Shown here in pieces: positions 43,160 to 51,059 of a DNA stretch of 64,000 nucleotides. Source of the DNA: Treponema_I sp045599005 (GTDB lineage Bacteria > Spirochaetota > Spirochaetia > Treponematales > Treponemataceae). The DNA is taken from NCBI GenBank assembly GCA_045599005.1, contig JAZRVF010000020.1, positions 148,185 through 212,184 of the forward strand. Reading direction: 5' to 3'. Under the pieces are notes generated by a model. The model did no database searches. It saw only the letters and a list, made by a program, of their open reading frames with translations, and was not told the origin of the DNA. Both the position numbers and the translations under genes were made by a program. Each line of letters begins with the position of its first letter. The stretch's first letter is position 1.

Positions 43160-43714
43160 ATGGAAAACATTGCCAGACTGATTACCGAAGAGTGTAAAAA
43201 ACACAGTGGAACAGATCCGGTTGAAATCTTCAATGAAGTAGCGAAAAAAGATTTTGTTCGGATCCACGGGCCTGAACATCATGTGCTTGACGGAGCATGT
43301 CTCCTGGTGGCTTACAGAAATGCAGGCGGGAACATTGATCTTGAAGAAGCGCTGGACTGGATGATAACCCAGGGACTTAAAATGCCCGGTGCACAGTGCG
43401 CGCACTGGGGTGTCTGCGGGGCAGCAACCTCAATCGGTGCGGCTCTTGCCTTCATCAGTAAGACAGGCCCTTTGTCAACAGACGGTTCCTGGGGACAGAA
43501 GATGCTTTTCACATCAGAGGCAATCCGGAGAATGGGTGAGATAAACGGCCCGCGCTGCTGCAAACGTGATGCCTACATCGCTTTTGAGGCAGCCATTGGT
43601 TTTGTCAACGAAAATTACGGTGTGAAACTTAAATCCCATGAGATAAGATGCAGTTTCTCAGGGAAAAATCAGCAGTGCATCGGGAAAAGATGCCCCTACA
43701 ATAATCAGAACTGA
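43160..43714 (+). CDS. DUF5714-type protein
   Basis: 184-residue protein resembling the DUF5714 family, rich in Cys and His: HGPEHHVLDGACLLVAYRN near residue 36, the strong motif PGAQCAHWGVCGAATSIGAA near 77, GPRCCKRDA near 131 and C-terminal CSFSGKNQQCIGKRCPY. The paired Cys suggest metal or iron-sulfur binding. Function is unknown; family members are often near radical-SAM genes. ATG 43160 has GAGG eight bases upstream; an earlier ATG (43097) adds 21 unlikely residues. Confidence 0.75.
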   Translation: MENIARLITEECKKHSGTDPVEIFNEVAKKDFVRIHGPEHHVLDGACLLVAYRNAGGNIDLEEALDWMITQGLKMPGAQCAHWGVCGAATSIGAALAFISKTGPLSTDGSWGQKMLFTSEAIRRMGEINGPRCCKRDAYIAFEAAIGFVNENYGVKLKSHEIRCSFSGKNQQCIGKRCPYNNQN

Positions 43715-43799
43715 ACAGGTGTCAGAAACTGCCGCGGCGTGACCGGAATCATTCACTCGGAGGGAGCAGATGTCTCAGCCATGCCGTAGAGCAAGCGGG

Positions 43800-44576
43800 T
43801 TAAAGTCTGACCGGAATGGAAAGTCTGTCCAGTTCTTTCTTGATGCCACCTACAGTGTAATCACCGGAGTGAACCATGCTTGCAATAAGCGCAGCGTCTG
43901 CGTGACCGCCTTCAGGTGATCCTGAGAGAACGTCTGCCATGTGCTGGACAGTTCCGCCGCCACCGGAAGCAACAACGGGAACGCTTACTGCATCACTTAT
44001 CATGCGTGTAAGATTCAGTTCGTAGCCGGCGCGGGTTCCGTCAGCGTCCATTGAATTGAGTACGATTTCGCCGGCGCCAAGTCTCACCGCTTCTTCCGCC
44101 CAGGCAAGGGCATCAAGCCCTGTGGCAACACGGCCTCCGTTTATGTAAACCTGATAGCCGCTCGGCATTGTCAGGTCTTTTTTTGCGTCCATTCCCAGCA
44201 CAATGCACTGGTTCCCGAAAATCCGGGCGCCTTCTTTTATCAGTTCCGGGTGTTTCACAGCCTGTGAGTTAAGACTGACTTTTTCTGCGCCGGCAAGAAT
44301 TGTGGAGCGGATGTCATCAATAGTGCCGATTCCGCCGCCGACACAGAAAGGAATGAAAACCTGACTTGCAACATTGCTGATCAGCTCAAGGATAGGGCCG
44401 CGTCCACGGGCTGATGCAATGATGTCATAGAAAACAAGTTCGTCAACGCCCTGACGGTAATATTCAGCCGCCATTTCCACCGGATCTCCGATGTCAACAT
44501 TGTTAAGAAATTTCACACCTTTTGTAGTGCGTCCGTCCTTCACGTCCAGACAGATGATAACGCGTTTTTTCAGCAT
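43800..44576 (-). CDS. hisF: Imidazole glycerol phosphate synthase cyclase subunit
   Basis: 258-residue TIM barrel joining HisH to form IGP and AICAR in histidine synthesis. Seen: KRVIICLDVKDGRTTKGVKF with catalytic Asp at residue 11, FYDIIASARGRGP near 49, PFCVGGGIGT near 78, LNSMDADGTRAGY near 173 (second catalytic Asp) and PVVASGGGG near 202. The SD GGAGGTG lies inside the end of hisH and the genes overlap by seven bases. Confidence 0.96.
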   Translation of the reverse strand: MLKKRVIICLDVKDGRTTKGVKFLNNVDIGDPVEMAAEYYRQGVDELVFYDIIASARGRGPILELISNVASQVFIPFCVGGGIGTIDDIRSTILAGAEKVSLNSQAVKHPELIKEGARIFGNQCIVLGMDAKKDLTMPSGYQVYINGGRVATGLDALAWAEEAVRLGAGEIVLNSMDADGTRAGYELNLTRMISDAVSVPVVASGGGGTVQHMADVLSGSPEGGHADAALIASMVHSGDYTVGGIKKELDRLSIPVRL

Positions 44577-45247
44577 GATGCACCTCCGAAGGAATCAGCA
44601 TTCAGTGTGGCAAAGTTCTGCAGAATGGTCAGCCCGTGGGATGCAGACTTCTCCGGATGGAACTGGGTCGCGAAAATGTTGTCCTTCCAGATCACGGAAG
44701 GAACCAGGACTCCGTAGTCCGCATTTCCTGCAATCACAGAGGAACTGTCAGGCTGGATGACATATGAATGGACAAAGTAGAAGTCTGTGCCGGAAGGAAC
44801 ACCTTTCAGAAGCGGGCATTCTGTGGCACCGTTCTGGGCTGCGAAAGTCACGGAACTCCATCCCATATGGGGAATCTTGAGTGACCCGGCTTTTTCTGAG
44901 GCTTCTGCAAATCCGGGCAGGTTTGAGAAATGTCTGATTTTTCCGGGAATAAGTCCCAGACAGTCTGTGTCGCTTTCTTCTGAAAAATCAAAAATAACCT
45001 GAGAACCGAGACAGATTCCGAAAAGCGGTTTTCCGGAGGCGGCAAAATCGCGGATAAAGGAATCAAAACCGGTTTTCTCCAGCTGTTCCATTGCGTATTT
45101 TGCTTCACCTACACCGGGAAAAATCACACGGTCGCAGTTCTTAAGATCAAGGGGATTTTTTGACAAGACGTAATCTTTTTTCAAAAACTCAAGGGCGCGC
45201 TGGACACTTTTGATGTTGCCGGCGTTGTAATCAATTATTCCAATCAT
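44570..45247 (-). CDS. hisH: Imidazole glycerol phosphate synthase glutaminase subunit
   Basis: 225-residue class I glutamine amidotransferase. The nucleophile elbow is GICLGSQVIF (Cys near residue 82), the catalytic His/Glu pair is in ATQFHPEKS near 200, and MIGIIDYNAGNIKSV is the family start. The frame opens seven codons earlier, but ATG 45247 fits the family and lies five bases after TAGAAT of a strong promoter; there is no Shine-Dalgarno. The other his genes are not in the window. Confidence 0.95.
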   Translation of the reverse strand: MIGIIDYNAGNIKSVQRALEFLKKDYVLSKNPLDLKNCDRVIFPGVGEAKYAMEQLEKTGFDSFIRDFAASGKPLFGICLGSQVIFDFSEESDTDCLGLIPGKIRHFSNLPGFAEASEKAGSLKIPHMGWSSVTFAAQNGATECPLLKGVPSGTDFYFVHSYVIQPDSSSVIAGNADYGVLVPSVIWKDNIFATQFHPEKSASHGLTILQNFATLNADSFGGASC

Positions 45248-45252
45248 AAGCA

Positions 45253-45281
45253 ATTCTACAAAGCACAAGATTTGTGGTCAA
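45253..45281 (-). promoter_or_regulatory. Promoter of hisHF (leaderless arrangement)
   Basis: On the minus strand TTGACC (45281-45276), 17 bp, TAGAAT (45258-45253), then five bases to ATG 45247. The best single example of the leaderless pattern in this window. Confidence 0.75.
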
Positions 45282-45311
45282 GCAAGGATTTGTTCTTCCG
45301 ATAAATAAGTT

Positions 45312-45536
45312 ATGAGTTTTTCTGAAGTTTTTTCAGTATGTCTTTCCGTGCTTACAAATCTCAAAGTGATCGGCGCATGTATCGCTGTGATTCTTTATCT
45401 CAGTTTCATCAGTTATGTGACACATTACAGAAAACGTCCCGCACGGCCGAAACTTAAGACAAAGATGGTTCAGCAGGTTCCCGTTCAGGAGACACCGGCT
45501 CCAGAGGCTTCAGAGAGTGAATCCGTGGACTTATAG
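45312..45536 (+). CDS. Small single-pass membrane protein
   Basis: 74 residues: a hydrophobic helix at about 18-38 (IGACIAVILYLSFISYVTHY), a basic stretch (RKRPARPKLKTK) and a Pro/Glu/Ser tail. No homologue recognised; the design resembles small envelope anchor proteins. The last 52 bases overlap the 3' end of the convergent recQ-like gene. No Shine-Dalgarno; GATAAA lies six bases before the ATG. Coding status is likely but not certain. Confidence 0.55.
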   Translation: MSFSEVFSVCLSVLTNLKVIGACIAVILYLSFISYVTHYRKRPARPKLKTKMVQQVPVQETPAPEASESESVDL

Positions 45537-47116
45537 AGAGAACTGTTTCCTGCGGCCCACAGCTTTTTCTTCCAGAAATATTTTCCCGCTTTTATCCGCC
45601 CTTCTTTAAACAGCACCCTGATTATTTCCCCGTAGTCTTCTGCCTCATAACTTTCAAACTGGACTGTCTCTTCATTGTCGCGGTCTGCCGCCCTGAGGAC
45701 AGAGGCCGCAAGATGGTCAGCCAGTTCTGCAGCCGTGTAAATCCGCGGGGCCCGCTTTATGGTCCTGAAGACAAACTCTTTGTCCGGTGCGGAATTCTGT
45801 GCAGTTTTAAGACAGATATCACAGCCTTCACAGGCAGCCTGTTCTGCACCCAGTTCGTCAAGAAGCACCTGTCGGCGACAGGTTGATGAAAGCGCAAAGC
45901 GCCCCATGACAGTGCTGCGTCCGGAGGGATTCTGTGCCATCCTGATCTGATGTTCAGCAGTGTCTTCCGGCCCCCATACAAGAAATGATTTTGCTATGGA
46001 TCCGTCTCTTCCGCCACGTCCAGCTTCCTGAATGAAAGCTTCTGCGGTGGAAGGCACATCCAGGTGGATCACTGTGTGTATGTCCTTCTTGTCTGTGCCC
46101 ATTCCGAATGCACAGGTTGAAGTCATTATTGCGTCCTCTTTCGGGTAAAACCACTGCTCAACAGAAGTTTTTTCCTCACGTTCAAGGCCTGCGTGATAAA
46201 AGCGGACAATATCCTGCTTCTCCGGGTGAATCTGTTTCTGGTGCTCCCGGATCAGACGGGCCATGTTCTCAGCCCGTTTTCTTGTGCCGCAGAAAACGAG
46301 AAGCGGTTTTTCTTCCCGCTCAACAAGCTGCAGAACCGCTTTTTCCTTACAGACTGCATAATGCACATAATAGTGGATGTTCGGTCTGTCTGCCTCACTT
46401 CGAAGGATGCGGGCCTCACCGTCAAAAAGCACCTGATTGATGCGGGCGAGAACCTGCGGTGATGCGGTGGCGGTAAATGCCGTGACCCGGGGAACGTCCA
46501 GTTTTTTTATTATGTTGCCCAATGTCAGGTAGGCCGGACGGAAAGAATCTCCCCATTCAGAGACACAATGGGCTTCGTCAATGGCAATCTGTGCAATTCC
46601 GCATTCTGCAAGGCGGGCCACAAGCGAATCGTTCTGCAGCACTTCCGGATTTGCGAGAATCACTTTTGCGCCCTTTTCAAGAGCATCAAAGTTTGCCTGT
46701 CGTTCTTCCGCACTTTGCCCGCCTTTGAAAACCACAGGCTGCATTCCGCCTTCAGTCAGCCGCCGTGCCTGATCGTTCATCAGTGCAAGAAGCGGATAAA
46801 GAATCAGTGTGGGGCCTTCAAGACAGATGGCAGGAACCATGAAACAGAGGGATTTACCGGCTCCGGTCGGAAGAAGCACAATCTGGCGGACAGGCTCCTC
46901 GGTCTCTTCAAGGATGTTGGCCATGACAATTCGTTGCCAGGGATATAGATACTTGATTCCGAAAGCTTTCTGTGCTGCCTCAAGAACATTGTCTTTCCCG
47001 AAATCAGAATCACTCAGTTCCTGCTCAAAATGAAAATCTTCCGGAAGAATCCCGTCATAGGAATCACTCCACTCATCGTAGAAATCCTTTGAATCAAATT
47101 CATCTGAATCACTCAT
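45485..47116 (-). CDS. Short RecQ-family DNA helicase
   Basis: 543-residue RecQ-like helicase. Acidic N-terminus (about 40 residues, many Asp/Glu), then Walker A LPTGAGKSLCFMVP near residue 82, DEAH in AIDEAHCVSEWGDSFRP near 180, TATASP near 222, GRGGRDG near 370 (the usual motif is GRAGRDG), and a zinc-binding region (CRRQVLLDELG...CEGCDIC near 410-435). No HRDC domain and only a short region in place of the winged helix. It lacks a Shine-Dalgarno and has TAATAA five bases upstream. It differs clearly from the RecQ at 26316, so not a recent duplicate. Confidence 0.88.
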   Translation of the reverse strand: MSDSDEFDSKDFYDEWSDSYDGILPEDFHFEQELSDSDFGKDNVLEAAQKAFGIKYLYPWQRIVMANILEETEEPVRQIVLLPTGAGKSLCFMVPAICLEGPTLILYPLLALMNDQARRLTEGGMQPVVFKGGQSAEERQANFDALEKGAKVILANPEVLQNDSLVARLAECGIAQIAIDEAHCVSEWGDSFRPAYLTLGNIIKKLDVPRVTAFTATASPQVLARINQVLFDGEARILRSEADRPNIHYYVHYAVCKEKAVLQLVEREEKPLLVFCGTRKRAENMARLIREHQKQIHPEKQDIVRFYHAGLEREEKTSVEQWFYPKEDAIMTSTCAFGMGTDKKDIHTVIHLDVPSTAEAFIQEAGRGGRDGSIAKSFLVWGPEDTAEHQIRMAQNPSGRSTVMGRFALSSTCRRQVLLDELGAEQAACEGCDICLKTAQNSAPDKEFVFRTIKRAPRIYTAAELADHLAASVLRAADRDNEETVQFESYEAEDYGEIIRVLFKEGRIKAGKYFWKKKLWAAGNSSLYKSTDSLSEASGAGVS

Positions 47117-47179
47117 ATACTTTATTATTGAAGAAAACGCAAAAAAAAATAAAAAAACTGTGGCGAAAACTGAAAAAAA

Positions 47180-47480
47180 CGTGATTATCCCATCACTGAC
47201 AGAATATAAATCAAATTATAAAAATCCTACCAGTCAGGCAGCAACTGTCAAAACCGCTGGCTAGCGGCGCTACACGCGCAAGCCGGCAAGGAAACTATCA
47301 TTCCGTCTTGCGAGTGTTTTTGCCAGTCACTGCCTTCCTTCTCGCATTTTTATACATATATGAGGTTGCTGCCCGTAACGGGATATTTCCGTAAAAATCC
47401 TACCAGTCAGGCAGCAGCTGTCAAAACCGCTGGCTAGCGTCGCTACACGCGCAAGCCGGCGAAGAAAGCCCTTTAGCAAT
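47180..47480. repeat. MITE-like element, one full and one partial copy in tandem
   Basis: The full copy runs from GATTATCCCATC (about 47184) to TTTTTATACATATATGAGGT (about 47365); the partial copy begins at about 47390 (AAAAATCCTACCAGTCAGGC) and ends in CGCTACACGCGCAAGCCGGC at 47460. Both match the copy at 7155-7352. This fills the 402-base gap between the short recQ and murE; nothing else is seen there except the murE promoter. Confidence 0.75.
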
Positions 47481-47482
47481 CA

Positions 47483-47512
47483 TTCGACAAAACATTTTGT
47501 ATTAGGTAGAAT
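47483..47512 (+). promoter_or_regulatory. Promoter of murE (leaderless arrangement)
   Basis: TTCGAC (47483-47488), 18 bp, TAGAAT (47507-47512), then six bases to ATG 47519; no Shine-Dalgarno. Confidence 0.6.
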
Positions 47513-47518
47513 AGGATC

Positions 47519-49162
47519 ATGAGTACGAATCTGAATGAATTGCTGAACGGTCTTTCAAAGGCCGGAATTGAATATGAAATCATCGCCGGAGAGGCCCTGA
47601 ATCCTGAGATTACAGATCTTGTGAACGATTCCCGAAAGGCAGGAAAGGGCAGCCTTTATTTTTCATGGCCGGGTGTTCATGTTCATGGAAACACTTTCAT
47701 CGAAAAAGCTGTGGAAGCCGGTGCAGCCGCCGTTATTTTCCAGGATCAGCTTCCTGAAGGCACGGAAGATGTCTGCCGCAGGAATGGCACTGTCCTTGTG
47801 CGCGTTAAAGATTCCCGCATTGTGATGGCGCCTGTTTCCGCCGCATTCTACGATAATCCGTCCTCAAAAATGATTGTGATCGGTGTGACCGGCACGGAAG
47901 GCAAAAGCACCACAGTTTCCCTGATCTGGCAGCTTCTGCGTCTTTGCGGAAGAAAGGCCGGATTTTTCTCTACCGTCCAGTATTCTCTTGGCGGGGAAGC
48001 TCTTGCAAATCCTGAGCATCAGACAACTCCTGAAGCACCGGCAGTCCAGCAGAAACTTGCCATGATGGCAGAAAACGGCTGTGAATTTGCAGTTGTGGAA
48101 TCTTCTTCCCATGGGCTTTCAAAAAAACTGAACCGGCTTGGATGCGTGGATTTTGATGCCGCCGTTTTCATGAATGTGACCCATGAACACCTGGAGTTTC
48201 ACGGCACTTTTGAGCAGTACAGACATGACAAAGCGAATCTGTTCCGCGCATTGGGACAGGTCTGTCATGAAAAAACTGTGTGCGGAAAAAAAATCAGCAT
48301 AAAACCTTTCGGTGTTGTGAATGTTGAGGATCCTTCCGCTCAATACTTTGTGGATGCGGCTCAGAGTCCGTCCATGAATCAGTCTCCTGTGGAAGTGATC
48401 GGCTTTACAACCGGCGGACAGGCTGGAAGCGGAAATCCATGCAGAGAAGTTCCGGCGATCCAGATTGAAAAAGGTTCCGAGATCCGGAGCGACAGCAAAG
48501 AGGTTTCCTTTGTGTGGAATGACAGCATCCCTGTGAGAATGCCTCTGCCCGGTGCTTTCAATGTGTACAATGTGATGGCGGCAATGATTGTTGTAAGCCG
48601 TCTTACAGGAATCAGTCTTCAGGAACTTGCTCCAGAAGCTGCCAGACTTATTCCTGTAAAAGGCCGGATGACAACAGTCAGCTGTGGCCAGCCCTTTGAA
48701 GTGATTGTGGATTATGCACACACACCTTCGTCTTTCATGACAGTTTTTCCGCCCTTAAGACAGCGGTGCAGGGGAAGAATCTTTGTGCTTTTCGGAAGCG
48801 GCGGAGAACGGGACACAAAAAAACGTCCTGAGCAGGGCCGTATCGCTTCCCAATGGTGCGACATGGTTTTTCTTACGGATGAAGATCCCCGCGGTGAAGA
48901 CCCCATGGCACTTCTGGAGGACATCGCAGCCGGTGTGGACAAAAAAATGGTGCGTGGCGAAAACCTGTTCCTGATTCCGGACCGTCCCGCTGCAATACGC
49001 AAAGCTTTTTCTCTTGCAAAAGAAGATGACATTGTGCTGCTTCTGGGAAAAGCCCACGAGAATTCAATCATTTACAAGGATTTTGTCATGCCCTATGACG
49101 AAATCTCTGAGGCGGTGAAAGCATTGGGTGAACTCGGTTATAGAAGGGAAGGTCAGACATGA
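47519..49162 (+). CDS. murE: UDP-N-acetylmuramyl-tripeptide synthetase
   Basis: 547-residue Mur ligase adding the third amino acid of the peptidoglycan stem. ATP loop GVTGTEGKSTTVS near residue 122, UDP-sugar binding DSRKAGKGSLYFSWPG near 37, HTPSSF near 403, and the amino-acid specificity loop DEDPRGEDP near 459. DAP-adding enzymes have DNPR there; this EDPR form is nearer the DDPR of Thermotoga MurE. Treponemal peptidoglycan carries ornithine, so ornithine is the likely substrate (inference). It overlaps the relA/spoT start by four bases. Confidence 0.93.
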   Translation: MSTNLNELLNGLSKAGIEYEIIAGEALNPEITDLVNDSRKAGKGSLYFSWPGVHVHGNTFIEKAVEAGAAAVIFQDQLPEGTEDVCRRNGTVLVRVKDSRIVMAPVSAAFYDNPSSKMIVIGVTGTEGKSTTVSLIWQLLRLCGRKAGFFSTVQYSLGGEALANPEHQTTPEAPAVQQKLAMMAENGCEFAVVESSSHGLSKKLNRLGCVDFDAAVFMNVTHEHLEFHGTFEQYRHDKANLFRALGQVCHEKTVCGKKISIKPFGVVNVEDPSAQYFVDAAQSPSMNQSPVEVIGFTTGGQAGSGNPCREVPAIQIEKGSEIRSDSKEVSFVWNDSIPVRMPLPGAFNVYNVMAAMIVVSRLTGISLQELAPEAARLIPVKGRMTTVSCGQPFEVIVDYAHTPSSFMTVFPPLRQRCRGRIFVLFGSGGERDTKKRPEQGRIASQWCDMVFLTDEDPRGEDPMALLEDIAAGVDKKMVRGENLFLIPDRPAAIRKAFSLAKEDDIVLLLGKAHENSIIYKDFVMPYDEISEAVKALGELGYRREGQT

Positions 49163-50985
49163 AAGACGTTTTTGGCGATTTTCACACGATAGAAGATTTT
49201 TTTGAGAACTTTCCCTCTTACAGAGAGGATCACAGGGACGAAATCTGCAGGGCATGGGATTTTCTCTGTGAACAGAGCAGATCCATGGTCCGTGAGAACG
49301 GTGAAAACTACACTGATCATCCCCTCCGCACAGCCGCGATCATTGCAGCAAACCGCATGGACTGGCAGAGCATTATCGGTGCTCTTCTGCACAACGCGCT
49401 GACTTTTGAGGGCATAACGGCCAAGACAATCGAGGAGAATTTCGGTAAAGAAGTTTCTGTGATCGTAAGCGGCACTTCAAGAATCGGCAGCCTCAAAATG
49501 CAGAACAAGACTCTGCAGCAGGCTGATTCCGTGCGCAAAATGCTTTTTGCAATGATTGACGACATACGGGTGATTCTTGTAAAACTTGCAGACCGGCTGG
49601 ACATGCTCCGCAACATGAAGACCGAAACAGAAGAATATCAGCGTCAGATTGCACAGGAAACTTTTGACGTGTGGGCGCCTCTTGCAAACAGGCTCGGTAT
49701 GTCCTCTCTCAAGGACGAACTGGAGGATCTGGCCCTCAAATATGCCAATCCTGACGCTTTTGCCCAGATAAAGCAGCTGGTCGCGCTTAAAAAAGACGAG
49801 CGCTCTGAATATCTGAACCGTGCCCAGCAGGCGATTCTTAAAGCGGCTGCAAAGGCCAACATAGAAATCACTCTGAGCAGCCGTGCCAAGCACTTTTATT
49901 CGATTTACCAGAAGATGAAGAAACGGGGCAAGGCTGCTGATGAGATTTATGACCTTCTGGCTCTGCGGATTCTCTGCAATGATACAAATGAATGTTATGC
50001 ACTTGTAGGAATTGTGCATTCCATCTGGAAACCTCTTGACGGCCGCTTCAAGGATTATATTGCGATGCCCAAGGCCAACGGATATCAGAGTCTGCACACA
50101 ACAGTGATCTGCGAGGGTATGCCTCTGGAAATCCAGATCCGTACCAATGAGATGCATTCTGTGGCGGAACATGGTGTTGCAAGTCACTGGCTGTACAAAA
50201 AAGGCACGAACCGGGACTCTGTATCTGTAGAGAACTTGTCAATCATCAACCAGCTTAAGGCATTGCGCGCGGAAAACGGAAATGATGCCGCCCTTTTTGA
50301 GGAAATCCGCAATGAGCTTCTTGGAGACTCAATTTTTGTGTTCACTCCCCAGGGGGATGTCCGGGAACTTCCTATGGGCGCCACGGCAGTTGATTTTGCC
50401 TACAGCATACATTCACATATCGGCGAGACAATTACGGGCGCCAAAGCGGACGGTCATATAATTCCGCTTTCAAGTCCTCTGAAAAACACTCAGATCATCG
50501 AGATTCTCACCAGCCCACAGGCCCATCCCACGGAAAACCAACTGGAATATGTCAAGACAGCCAGGGCTCGGAGCAAAATCAGGGCATGGCTGCTTCAGAA
50601 CGGCATTTCGGAACCTGTACCGCAGAATTCTTCCGGAGGCTCTGAAAACGGATCCGGATCTGCTCAGGTGCGGCCTTCTCACGGTTCCCAGCAGGGCGGT
50701 GTTTCAGGCGGCGCGGCAAACGGGCAGGAAGGTGGAAGTGCAGACGGCGCAGTCCATATCCGCGTGGGCGATACGGCAAACTTTATGGTTCATGCCGCCA
50801 GATGCTGCAATCCGGCTTTCGGGGACAAGATCATCGGTTATGTTTCACGGGGCCGCGGACTGATCATTCACAGGGCGGACTGTTCCAGTTTCTCTCTGAT
50901 CCCGAATGTGGACCAGCGTTCCGTTCCTGTTGTCTGGGACGAGAAACCTGTTGCCGTGCCAAGAAGCAGAAGCCGGAAAAAATAA
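49159..50985 (+). CDS. relA: RelA/SpoT-family (p)ppGpp synthetase with altered HD site
   Basis: 608 residues. The N-terminal HD-like domain keeps the first His (NYTDHPLRTAA) and the late Asp (LADRLDMLRN), but the HD pair reads LLHNAL (His78-Asn79), so the hydrolase is probably inactive or weak. The synthetase domain is intact: FYSIYQKMKKRG near 255, the DLLALRI strand, YQSLHTTV near 312 and EIQIRTNEMHSVAEHG near 325. A TGS domain (IFVFTPQGDVRELP) follows, then a Gly/Ser linker and a Cys-rich piece (ARCCNPAFGDKIIGYVSRGR); the C-terminal ACT domain is missing. Coupled to murE. Confidence 0.93.
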   Translation: MKDVFGDFHTIEDFFENFPSYREDHRDEICRAWDFLCEQSRSMVRENGENYTDHPLRTAAIIAANRMDWQSIIGALLHNALTFEGITAKTIEENFGKEVSVIVSGTSRIGSLKMQNKTLQQADSVRKMLFAMIDDIRVILVKLADRLDMLRNMKTETEEYQRQIAQETFDVWAPLANRLGMSSLKDELEDLALKYANPDAFAQIKQLVALKKDERSEYLNRAQQAILKAAAKANIEITLSSRAKHFYSIYQKMKKRGKAADEIYDLLALRILCNDTNECYALVGIVHSIWKPLDGRFKDYIAMPKANGYQSLHTTVICEGMPLEIQIRTNEMHSVAEHGVASHWLYKKGTNRDSVSVENLSIINQLKALRAENGNDAALFEEIRNELLGDSIFVFTPQGDVRELPMGATAVDFAYSIHSHIGETITGAKADGHIIPLSSPLKNTQIIEILTSPQAHPTENQLEYVKTARARSKIRAWLLQNGISEPVPQNSSGGSENGSGSAQVRPSHGSQQGGVSGGAANGQEGGSADGAVHIRVGDTANFMVHAARCCNPAFGDKIIGYVSRGRGLIIHRADCSSFSLIPNVDQRSVPVVWDEKPVAVPRSRSRKK

Positions 50986-51035
50986 AAAAAGCATGCCGGG
51001 TAACCTTTTCAAGGCCTTCCGGCATGCTTCAGTCA
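50980..51035 (-). terminator. Terminator between relA and leuS
   Basis: AAGCATGCCGG (50991-51001) pairs with CCGGCATGCTT (ending 51031). On the minus strand the stem runs into TTTTTTTATTTTTT, so it mainly terminates leuS; the relA side lacks a T-run. Confidence 0.88.
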
Positions 51036-51059
51036 GAAAATCAGTTTTTCAGAACTCCC

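Noticed and set aside
43800..45247. hisHF as WbpYZ-like sugar amidation genes
   Set aside because: Both sequences show canonical histidine-pathway motifs and no polysaccharide genes are adjacent; still, other his genes are not in the window.
49477..50187. 236-codon minus-strand frame
   Set aside because: Antisense shadow of the relA synthetase domain.
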